A stretch of 64,000 nucleotides of DNA from Paraburkholderia unamae (GTDB taxonomy: Bacteria; Pseudomonadota; Gammaproteobacteria; Burkholderiales; Burkholderiaceae). The stretch is from NCBI RefSeq assembly GCF_003268775.1, contig NZ_QLSU01000007.1, forward strand, positions 276,185 through 340,184. Reading direction: 5' to 3'. The notes under the pieces were generated by a model. The model had not been told where the DNA came from, searched no databases, and was given only the letters and a program-made list of their open reading frames with translations. This document shows positions 56,884 to 64,000 of the stretch, piece by piece (position 1 is the first letter of the stretch; every line of letters begins with the position of its first letter). The position numbers and the translations under genes are program-made.

Positions 56884-57169
56884 GTCTGGGCTGGCTGTTG
56901 CGGATCCGTTGTAGTTCGCGATTGCGTTGTTTATAAGCCTGATGTGTATCGCGGTAAGTTCGCCAATAGTCTGGATGCGATTCACTCCACCGAGCCTGGG
57001 CGTGCCGTTGGTTCTCGCGGTAATCCGGATCTGATTTGATCTTCTGTTTTTGCCATCGGGCTTTTCGCTCGCGCTGGCAATCTCGTTTCGAGCAATATCT
57101 CTGGCTCGGGCTTTGCGCTCGAGGCAGGAATATTTGGCCACACACCGCGCACGTTCGATCTTCGTTCAT
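56741..57169 (-). CDS. Zinc-ribbon protein upstream of the recombinase
   Basis: A 142-residue protein. The N-terminus has four cysteines (C7, C10, C26, C31; CAVCG and RYCSKRDCQRERKARWQKQK), forming a likely zinc ribbon with a basic helix. A middle part repeats a Tyr/Trp/His-rich pattern (SDPDYRENQRHAQARWSESHPDYWRTYRDTHQAYKQRNRELQ). The C-terminus carries repeated IAKM/IAKI segments encoded by the 12-bp DNA repeats. ATG 57169 has GAGG five bases upstream. Similar small zinc-ribbon proteins occur beside recombinases in mobile elements; function unknown. The third repeat after the stop suggests the protein was once longer. Confidence 0.65.
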   Translation of the reverse strand: MNEDRTCAVCGQIFLPRAQSPSQRYCSKRDCQRERKARWQKQKIKSDPDYRENQRHAQARWSESHPDYWRTYRDTHQAYKQRNRELQRIRNSQPRHIAKMDVSALDGRLCTGFYVLAQAVCDDIAKIGAWIVHLTVISDLSG

Positions 57170-58083
57170 GGGCAACCTCGCAAGGGCAGACTATCTGATC
57201 GATTGGTCCGAGTGGCGAGCCTGCACGAGGCCATATGCTCCTCATGACAAAGGCCGATGCATGGCTGTCCCACGATTTTTAAATAGGGCCACATAAAATA
57301 CAAGGAGCGCCACGCCGCAGTGCGTCATCTGCAAAGATAGCAACGCCGAAAACAAACTGAGGCCTATCCAACAGACGGAGATTGCATCAAGAGCGGACGT
57401 TGGGGCGCCGATGGTGCTACTGACCGAGTTGGGTCGCACTGAGTCAGTCGCCTGAGGATGCTCACTCGCCCATCGATGCAAAACGCATGAGTCGGCACTC
57501 GGCCACAAGCCGTCGTTCACATGCGGTGTTGCTTGGATGTTCAAGCGTCGGCTACACCCCGTAACCGGCCATCGAATCGTAAAAGACGAACGCTCGGTCG
57601 TCGGCCGAAGCGGTCATTGGCCACCCGGCAACCGATGACCAAAAGTGGCTGAACAACAGACATTGAGGTTAAACTTCAGTGCAGGATTTGAGAGAGTCCG
57701 GATCGGCCAGTTTCGGACACTCGACCTCGGCACATAGATCGTAGACAATCATAACGACTCATTTACTTAAGCTCCCATCGATGAAAGTATCCCGGGATTT
57801 CGGAATTGTTATCCGACGGGCCGCGCTTGCGGTCAAGGTATTCTGAAAGCGGCCACAGCGAAATTCATCGGGCTTCGGCCAAAAGCAGCCTGTTGTAACA
57901 AGCCTGAACCAGGTAGCTTTCTTACAGCGCTGAGTTCACTGCTCGCAGGCTGGACTCTGATGCCAACTGCTACTAATTACGGGGAGACGTTGAGAGCTCT
58001 GTTTCTTCGGCCAAGCCGTCTCGCTATTATATAGCCACCTTCCATCGGTGTATTGGGTAACGAAATGCTTGAAGGGATTCAGA
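57170..58083. other. Long gene-poor region between the recombinase module and the defence operon
   Basis: About 900 bases with no convincing gene. A 100-codon open frame on the minus strand (57242-57544) has no ribosome-binding site and an atypical composition, and I do not call it. The region must hold the promoter of the defence operon; I see no strong -35/-10 pair. Confidence 0.4.
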
Positions 58084-60036
58084 ATGATAAGAAGGTTCCG
58101 GCTTGAGCAAAAAAGCCGTTACGAGAAGCTGGTAATTGCTCAACGTTTGTCGGACATGGTGGACAAATACCTGGAGGGACGCACTGCACCGTTGCTGATC
58201 GGTGCCGAGCAGGGCGGTATCGGTGAATGGGATGACGTAGTCATTTACCATGCGGATGAGCATTACGAGCACTTCCAGATCAAGCGGCAGACGACCCCCT
58301 TCAGCGATAAGCACATCGATAAAGCCGACTACATCAGGTCCTATAGACCCAAGGCCAGCAGCAATGCGGCAGCGAGTGCAACGCCAGTTGCCCCTCCTGA
58401 TAGCACCATCGATTCTGAGCTTGATAAGGCCATGAAGAGCTTGTCTGCCTGGAGTCTCACTCCGCAGTCTAAGCATACGCCGGTCCGTGCCTTTTCGCTC
58501 ATCCTGCTCGGCCTAGAAGTCACTATCAAGGGCAAACTTAGTGATTTCATTACCGCCAACCACCTGAATGAGTTTTGTCGACTCTGCAAGCAGGATGGCC
58601 TTGACTTGGCCGCGCTCTCCAGCCGCGCCGATACGCCAACGCAAAATGTCTATAAATGGTTGACGACCTGGTGCGGTTTTACCGACTGGGATCACGTTCG
58701 CCAAACGATGCGGACACTCACTATCCATGCCGTCGGGAGTGACGAGAACCTTGAAGATCGTGCATGCGAGTCGTTAGGACGGCACTTCAATGATCCCGGG
58801 GCAACCCTTGAGAAGCTGGTAGGGTACATCTCTACAAATACCACAGATGTTAACGCCATCAGCTGTCATGCGATGGTGAACCATCTCAAAGACGCACGCC
58901 GGTCAGATGCTGAGACCTGGACGCAGTACCTCATGAACCCGCTGGCTGCGCAGAGTTGGATGGTCGCCGGCACCCACAACTTAAATGGTACGACGAGCTT
59001 GCCCGCGGCCCATGCTGCCACGGAAGTTGTTTCTCACCACTGGGCAGCGGGCGGTAACAACAGAAGGCTGCGGTTGCACGCTACCTATTGCCCGCCTACG
59101 CCAAATACCGTGGCCCTCCCCTCGGCCATCCTTCGGTTGGCCCTGCACTTGAAAAACGGGAGTCATTGCCTGCTTTTGGGTGAGCCGCTTTGGCGCCAAG
59201 GCGCTGGGAATGAGTTGGGTAGAACGCTTGGCATCAGCGAAAATGACCTTGATGAGCTTCCTTGGATAGACAACTCTGAGGCGCTGTCCTGTGCGTCGGG
59301 TCGCGAGCTCTCGACGATCCTGGAAACGCGAGATGAATCTTCAGCACTTCACAGGGCAATGAACAATCTTGTGTGGGAGCAGCTACAAGCCCGTATCGCG
59401 GCCAGGTTGAACTCAGTATCCGACACGCCATTGCTGGCAGCATTGGAACCGAAGTGGCGCTCTTGGGCCGCTGAGCTTACAGCTGACGCTGCTGCGCGTG
59501 ATTCGCTGTTTGGGCAACTGATGTACCCCAAAACAGAAGGTTTGGACGTGAAGCACGCGCTGCGCGTCGGGCCTCGTACTGCAGATCTGATGGAAACCGC
59601 TATTTTGATGCTGCTTCTGGTGTGCGTTGCGATCGGTAATGACGATGGCAATTGGCGCGAAATTCCAGATCTTGGGGAAGTTCTCAGCATCGCGTTGAAG
59701 AATTGGTCAGGCGCTTCAGGCGATCACACCGGCGCCAGGCCTCTTGCCGATGACCTGATGGCTGTTTTGGGGCCTTCACCGGCGCCGGTGGTCATTCTTG
59801 CAGGCGTCGAAGGGTCTCCCACGAGCTTGCTCGAGTCCGGCATGGCTGATGATTTTGAAACAAGTAATAGCATGGCAGCTGAGCGACAGCCCAGGTTGCT
59901 GGTGACACGATTTGGGGTACTCAAGTACCTGCGAACCGGGACACTCGCCCAGCTGCAGGGGCAATTTAAACGTCATTGGGATGCTTGGCGCGATGCGCGC
60001 GAAGATGCAATCCAATCTTATGGGGAAAGAGACTAA
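58084..60036 (+). CDS. Effector of a Lamassu/ABC-3C-like system, PD-(D/E)xK-type nuclease N-domain
   Basis: A 650-residue soluble protein. Residues 1-75 contain a likely Cap4/DUF4297-type restriction-endonuclease core: ERLSDMVDKYLEG-like helix, then GIGEWD50D51VVIYHADEHYEHFQ65IK67RQ, which fits the D...(E/Q)xK active site with Gln in place of Glu. The long remainder is helical and unrecognised. It is first in a tightly packed three-gene operon with a small middle gene and an SMC-like ATPase, the order of ddmA-ddmB-ddmC and of many Lamassu loci. AAGG eight bases before ATG 58084 sets the start. Mixed GC codon use marks it as acquired. Expected role: DNA cutting once the ATPase senses foreign DNA. 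Confidence 0.7.
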   Translation: MIRRFRLEQKSRYEKLVIAQRLSDMVDKYLEGRTAPLLIGAEQGGIGEWDDVVIYHADEHYEHFQIKRQTTPFSDKHIDKADYIRSYRPKASSNAAASATPVAPPDSTIDSELDKAMKSLSAWSLTPQSKHTPVRAFSLILLGLEVTIKGKLSDFITANHLNEFCRLCKQDGLDLAALSSRADTPTQNVYKWLTTWCGFTDWDHVRQTMRTLTIHAVGSDENLEDRACESLGRHFNDPGATLEKLVGYISTNTTDVNAISCHAMVNHLKDARRSDAETWTQYLMNPLAAQSWMVAGTHNLNGTTSLPAAHAATEVVSHHWAAGGNNRRLRLHATYCPPTPNTVALPSAILRLALHLKNGSHCLLLGEPLWRQGAGNELGRTLGISENDLDELPWIDNSEALSCASGRELSTILETRDESSALHRAMNNLVWEQLQARIAARLNSVSDTPLLAALEPKWRSWAAELTADAAARDSLFGQLMYPKTEGLDVKHALRVGPRTADLMETAILMLLLVCVAIGNDDGNWREIPDLGEVLSIALKNWSGASGDHTGARPLADDLMAVLGPSPAPVVILAGVEGSPTSLLESGMADDFETSNSMAAERQPRLLVTRFGVLKYLRTGTLAQLQGQFKRHWDAWRDAREDAIQSYGERD

Positions 60037-60038
60037 TC

Positions 60039-60632
60039 ATGCTGACACTGCAAGAATTGACTGGCGCAATCATTCAGCGTGTAGAGGGTCGGTATGACGT
60101 GTGTCCCACGGACGTAACGGAGCTTATGCTGCCTGAGGTCGAATACAACTCGCATGTTGTTCGCCTCAAGCGCTCCCACATCGAACTGGCGGGTTGGCGG
60201 ACGGTTTTGCTCATCGAGCTTCCATTAACGGCCCTGCAAGCTGCCAACCAATGGGCTGCCGATGTCCGGGATGTGCTACCGGAGCCTGAGACTGCCGACC
60301 TCTATATGTTTCTGATGATCAGCGATATCTCTAAAGATGACGCTGCGCGGATTGAGACTGATGACAGGTTTTGCCGCAAGGTTGTTGTGCGCGAATCTGA
60401 AGCCGCTGGTGATTTTCTTAACCGGACATTCCTGGCGGCCTTGGATCCTGCTGGCGATGTCGAGACGCTGAGCGACCCTTTGGTATCTGCGCTGAACACG
60501 CTGTCCGCTGCACGCCCTTGGTCGGCGCCCCACATCGCTGCCTGGAGAGCGCAGCTTCTGACCAACAAAAACGGAGCGGATGTCGTGCGTGTACTCACCG
60601 ATTCGCTGAGTGATAGCGAGGTTCAGCCGTGA
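60039..60632 (+). CDS. Middle component of the Lamassu/ABC-3C-like system
   Basis: A 197-residue protein. The ADLYMFLMISDISKDDAARIETDDRFCRKVVVRESEAAG stretch, with its Cys-Arg-Lys, is the pattern I associate with ABC-3C middle components (LmuC/DdmB position). No catalytic motif is visible; the family links the effector to the ATPase. It starts 2 bases after the effector stop with GGGGAAAGAG upstream, and its stop overlaps the ATPase start by 4 bases (GTGA), so the three proteins are made in step. Confidence 0.65.
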   Translation: MLTLQELTGAIIQRVEGRYDVCPTDVTELMLPEVEYNSHVVRLKRSHIELAGWRTVLLIELPLTALQAANQWAADVRDVLPEPETADLYMFLMISDISKDDAARIETDDRFCRKVVVRESEAAGDFLNRTFLAALDPAGDVETLSDPLVSALNTLSAARPWSAPHIAAWRAQLLTNKNGADVVRVLTDSLSDSEVQP

Positions 60633-63622
60633 GCAAGTTGAATTCCATCACCCTGTCGAACCTGCGTAAATTCGGGTCTGACGTCACCATTGAGCTGAGT
60701 CCCGGGGCGACTATTTTGCTCGCACCGAATGGTACGGGCAAAACAACGGTATTTGAGGCGATCGAGTTTGGTCTGACCGGGAAAATCGCACGGCTACGTG
60801 ACGACATTGCCCACATCATTCGTGACGATCAGACCGCAGCGGCAGTCAGTCTAAATTTTACTGAGCTGACCGCGACATCACGAGTGACTGCGGCGGGCGA
60901 GGTCAGCCAGAACGGGGATTTAAGCAGCGTCTTTCCTAATGTGTCCGCAAGTGATATCCCATTCTTACTGCGCCTAACCCACCTTTTGGATCAAAGGGAG
61001 AACGGGTGGATCGTCAATGCGGAAGAAAAGGAAGCCGGATCCCAGCTGGCTAAGCTTCCGATTGGTAGCGACGGTTCTAAAGCTCGTGCCACCCTTGCTG
61101 CTGCGCGACGGTCGCTGACGGAGCAAAAAGCCCGTGCGGAGGAAGTGTTGATCAGGCATGAGACTGCATTGAACGAGTGGATTCGCCTACTTCAGGAGCG
61201 TGACATCGCTGCTGCTGGTGCAGTAGGTGCATTACGCCCGCGCGATCGAATTGCTGACGTACTCTCTGATGCTGCAAACCAGACGCAAAGCCTGAGCCAG
61301 TTTCCACCTGGCTTGTTGACCGGACCTGTAAGCCAGGAGGGGTTGACGCTTGCACACTCCGCACTGTCCGAGATTGTGCAAGGAAAGGTCGAGCGGGCTC
61401 GGCAGCATGTCTCAAGCCTCGCCTTGGTAAATGATCTTGTTGAAAGCTTCGTGGCGGCGCGGAAGCAGCTTGAAAAGCTCAATGCAGACCTCACGGCGGC
61501 GAGTGAGACGTTTGACCGCCACACAACTTCAAGGGCTCAAGGCAGTGCCGTGTTGCAGCAGCATCAGGCCAGTATCCACTCTGCACAGCAAGAACTTACC
61601 AGTATCGGGCAGCAACTTGAGCGCCTGGTTGGAGAAACCACAGCCAAACAGGAGATCGATCACCGTAATGACGCGTTGACGTCGGCGATTGCTGCCCTGC
61701 GTGACGCGGAAAAAAATTCTCATGTACTTCGCGGGCAGCATGAGCAAAACCAACGTGTTCGTAACCAGCATGCTCAGATTGACGTCCAGCTTCAGGGAAT
61801 CAGCCAGACGGAGCAGCGCCTGGACGCGGGTCGACTAATGCTTGCCGACTGGCAGGCCACAGAGCAGCGGATCAGCGAGGTCGTCCAGAAAATCACTGCT
61901 CTCGAAGTGCTCATCGATAAACAGAGCACAGATCGGGATGCCGAACGTTCCTCGTATGAGACGTGTAAAGCCGCGGAGGCCACTGCCCGATCACATTATG
62001 AGATGCTCAGTGCTTCCGCCAACGCAATCCGTCAGGCCGTTGCATCCATAGCGCAACATCTTCCTGCTGACCAAGATCAATGCCCACTTTGCCTGGAGCC
62101 GCATGGTGCAGCCAAGCTTCAGTCCCGTGTGGCTCAAGCCCTTGAAGCGATCAATCCGAGTTTGACTGCGGCTGAGCAGCAATTGCGAGCTGCGGTGGAA
62201 GCGATGACGGCCAGTGAGGTCGCGGTTAAGAAAGCGCAGCAAGCACTAGACCTCACACGAGGGGAGTTAGGTGCTTTGGAGTCCAGCCGCCAGGATCTGG
62301 GACGGCAAGTTATGCAGTTTCGTACCGATCCGATTTTGGCTAGTGACTCGCTCCCGTTGGCAAGAGAGGCGCTCAGGCAGCAACTCGATAACATTGCTCC
62401 TGCCCAAAAGCGTTTGGCTGATCAGCGAGCGGCATTGGACGCTCTCCCTACTCCTGAAGCCTTTGAACAAACCGAGCGAGCTTTCAACTCGGCACAGCAC
62501 GTGCTTGACTTGGCCCGAGTTCAACAGAGCGAAGCGGCTACACGATTGGATCAAGCAGTCGCCGCACTGGCCGCGCTTACCTCTGGGCAACCGCTGGCTC
62601 GAACGCTCGAGCAACTCACAGCAGCAAAAGCTCAGCTGGAACAGCAGATCAGCGACCTGAACGGTAAGGTCGGGACTGTGCAATCCGCCCTGGACACCCA
62701 ACAGCATCAGTTGCTTGAGTCATCAACCCTTGTCCAGGGGATTGAGGAAGAAATCAGAAGGGTTCAAACGCTCCTTCTGCAATTCCGAGCAAGCTGGCAA
62801 GAGCTGGGGTTGACCGACGACCCACTTGCGGAAGCTGCGCAGGCCCGTGAAGCGACGCTGCGCGCCACGTTGACCCTCCTCGAGGGCTATGTTTCAGCAC
62901 TCGAAGGCATTGGGGTGGAAATTTCTGCTTGGGCCAAGTTGAATGAATCACAACTGGCCCAGCGGCTGATTGATGCTCAGCGCCTTGACCGTTCAGAAGA
63001 GGCCTTCAAAGCTTTCCTCAATGACAGCATCAACGCGGCGCGATCCAGCTTCTTGCGATTGACCATGATCTCGGACGCGATGGATTTGCTGGACGGCTCG
63101 CTCAAGAAAGAAATTGAGAACGTTCAGAAGCATGTCGGCAAGGTGGTACCCCGCTGGCAGGCGCTGCTGAAACGAGTCGTGCGGGAGTCCAGGTTCCACG
63201 AGGCAAGCCTTAAGTTCTTCAGTTCGTATAACAAGGATCGTGCCGGCGTTTCTGTACCGCTTGGCAATAAAGCGGTACCGGTACCTGATATTGCGAGTGA
63301 GGCACAGTTGACAGATCTTCAACTGACCTTCCTGCTGTCAATGGCCATGAGTCATCAGTGGTCTCCTTGGAAAGCACTGTTGTTGGATGACCCGACTCAG
63401 CACCACGACCTGGTGCATGCCTCTGCTGTTTTCGATTTGCTGCGTGACTACATCGTTGATCATGGTTTCCAGGTTTTGATCGCTACCCATGACGCTCTGC
63501 AGGCACGTTACTTCCTGCGCAAGCTGCAAAACGACGGAATCGATGCCAAGATCTGGACGCTCGTGCCGACTGAAAATGGCGTCACCGCGCAAGCGGGGAG
63601 CTCGAAACAGCGCATTCAATAA
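60629..63622 (+). CDS. Rad50/SMC-like ATPase of the Lamassu/ABC-3C-like system
   Basis: A 997-residue ATPase. Walker A is LLAPNGTGKTT (residues 31-40), the zinc hook is C485PLC488 between two long coiled-coil arms rich in Gln/Ala/Leu heptads, and the head is completed by an ABC-signature-like SEAQLTDLQ, Walker B ALLLDDPTQ (D920, D921) and switch histidine in VLIATHD. This is the layout of LmuB/DdmC, which detects foreign DNA and activates the nuclease. Asp-Asp-Pro replaces the usual Asp-Glu-Pro. Start is GTG 60629, coupled to the middle gene. No terminator is evident after the stop. Confidence 0.85.
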   Translation: MSKLNSITLSNLRKFGSDVTIELSPGATILLAPNGTGKTTVFEAIEFGLTGKIARLRDDIAHIIRDDQTAAAVSLNFTELTATSRVTAAGEVSQNGDLSSVFPNVSASDIPFLLRLTHLLDQRENGWIVNAEEKEAGSQLAKLPIGSDGSKARATLAAARRSLTEQKARAEEVLIRHETALNEWIRLLQERDIAAAGAVGALRPRDRIADVLSDAANQTQSLSQFPPGLLTGPVSQEGLTLAHSALSEIVQGKVERARQHVSSLALVNDLVESFVAARKQLEKLNADLTAASETFDRHTTSRAQGSAVLQQHQASIHSAQQELTSIGQQLERLVGETTAKQEIDHRNDALTSAIAALRDAEKNSHVLRGQHEQNQRVRNQHAQIDVQLQGISQTEQRLDAGRLMLADWQATEQRISEVVQKITALEVLIDKQSTDRDAERSSYETCKAAEATARSHYEMLSASANAIRQAVASIAQHLPADQDQCPLCLEPHGAAKLQSRVAQALEAINPSLTAAEQQLRAAVEAMTASEVAVKKAQQALDLTRGELGALESSRQDLGRQVMQFRTDPILASDSLPLAREALRQQLDNIAPAQKRLADQRAALDALPTPEAFEQTERAFNSAQHVLDLARVQQSEAATRLDQAVAALAALTSGQPLARTLEQLTAAKAQLEQQISDLNGKVGTVQSALDTQQHQLLESSTLVQGIEEEIRRVQTLLLQFRASWQELGLTDDPLAEAAQAREATLRATLTLLEGYVSALEGIGVEISAWAKLNESQLAQRLIDAQRLDRSEEAFKAFLNDSINAARSSFLRLTMISDAMDLLDGSLKKEIENVQKHVGKVVPRWQALLKRVVRESRFHEASLKFFSSYNKDRAGVSVPLGNKAVPVPDIASEAQLTDLQLTFLLSMAMSHQWSPWKALLLDDPTQHHDLVHASAVFDLLRDYIVDHGFQVLIATHDALQARYFLRKLQNDGIDAKIWTLVPTENGVTAQAGSSKQRIQ

Positions 63623-63803
63623 TGCCGATATTTTTACGAGCGTCGATTTGATGCTCGCTGAGCGCGAGCCAAGCCCTAACTGAGGTTTGGTTTCGTGCAC
63701 TGGTAGGGACGGATCTATAGATTCGCCATCTTGCGGCCAAAAACAGGTCTTGGGAAATGACTGTTTTAAGCGAATTCGGCATTTTTTGGGTCGCCCGATA
63801 AGT

Positions 63804-63998
63804 TTAAACTCCGACGGCTGATTGCGGCGAGAAAACTGCCGCAAGATGCAATCTAGGGATTGCCGTCAGGGATCGCCGTATAGGAGCCAATCGGTGATCG
63901 TCGGATAACGTGTCCTGCGCGGGAGCGGCGCCACCCGCGCATGCAAGCAGGACGAACACGGCGAGCCTTGACGTCCGTGGCACATAGGTGAGTTTCAT
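63804..63998 (-). CDS. Short signal-peptide protein at the window edge, possibly truncated
   Basis: A 64-codon frame beginning with a convincing signal peptide (MKLTYVPRTSRLAVFVLLACAGGAAPAQD) but with only about 35 further residues, of no recognisable family. Codon use is high-GC like the host rather than the defence genes. It may be the 5' end of a gene cut by island rearrangement, or chance. Confidence 0.3.
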   Translation of the reverse strand: MKLTYVPRTSRLAVFVLLACAGGAAPAQDTLSDDHRLAPIRRSLTAIPRLHLAAVFSPQSAVGV

Positions 63999-64000
63999 CT

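Larger units (their letters stand above)
49477..64000. mobile_element. Integrated genomic island inserted in comM (left end to window edge)
   Basis: From the comM break onward the base composition and codon use shift from strongly GC-biased to mixed, with frequent A/T-ending codons. Contents are a decayed gene, HAD/hypothetical/XRE genes, a serine recombinase-ParB-RepB triad, a zinc-ribbon protein and a Lamassu/ABC-3C-like defence operon. The recombinase is the likely integrase. The right boundary is not in the window, so the size exceeds 14.5 kb. comM is an established insertion site for resistance islands in Acinetobacter; the element here is different. Confidence 0.8.

Noticed and set aside
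57242..57544. 100-codon open frame in the gap before the defence operon
   Set aside because: No ribosome-binding site, low-complexity start and no recognisable family; likely a remnant or chance.
63338..63844. 168-codon open frame on the minus strand at the end of the ATPase gene
   Set aside because: More than half lies antisense to the ATPase head domain; the rest shows no recognisable protein.

Overview
The window comes from a high-GC beta-proteobacterial chromosome, most likely Burkholderiaceae (Paraburkholderia, Caballeronia or Burkholderia). The long form of LeuA, the cox assembly cluster with its small accessory genes, the fused EIIA-HPr-EI nag operon, the bacterial gshA/gshB pair next to ptsHI, and CydP upstream of cydAB all point there. 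This assignment rests on gene families and order read by eye; no database search was possible.

Positions 1-9668 hold the start of a maleyl(aceto)pyruvate isomerase gene and a FAH-family hydrolase, ybiB, a leucine-rich leader peptide ahead of leuA, a small NTF2-like protein, rpoH behind a perfect CIRCE element, and cydP-cydA-cydB. Positions 9756-17362 are a minus-strand N-acetylglucosamine operon (nagR, nagA, SIS-type deaminase, EIIA-HPr-EI fusion, nagE) with a strong promoter at its right end. A solitary metQ follows. Positions 18788-29757 are the aa3 cytochrome oxidase locus: coxB (with a C-terminal OmpA-like domain), ctaD, a small assembly gene, ctaG, a DUF2970 gene, coxC, SURF1, a Sco-like protein, ctaA, ctaB and sco, all on the minus strand, plus one divergent twin-membrane-segment gene.

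Positions 29874-48193 are housekeeping: bioC-like methyltransferase, comF, trmL, a macro-domain gene, the rhodanese-grxC-secB-gpsA group, gpmA, ctpA, a ThiF/MoeB-type enzyme, ptsI, ptsH and an EIIA-Man protein (a second complete phosphorelay), gshB, gshA, amtB and glnK behind a sigma-54 promoter, and ubiK.

At 48415 comM begins but is cut at its Walker B motif (about 49476). From there to the end of the window is an integrated island with visibly lower GC and different codon use. It carries a decayed gene, a HAD-domain gene and a hypothetical gene divergent from an XRE regulator with paired operators, a small hypothetical gene, a translationally coupled serine recombinase-ParB-RepB triad, a zinc-ribbon protein with repeated segments, and a three-gene operon encoding a PD-(D/E)xK-like nuclease protein, a middle component and a Rad50/SMC-like ATPase with a CPLC zinc hook. 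The last is best read as a Lamassu/DdmABC-type (ABC-3C) anti-phage or anti-plasmid system. The right end of the island and the 3' part of comM lie outside the window. No rRNA, tRNA or CRISPR array was seen.
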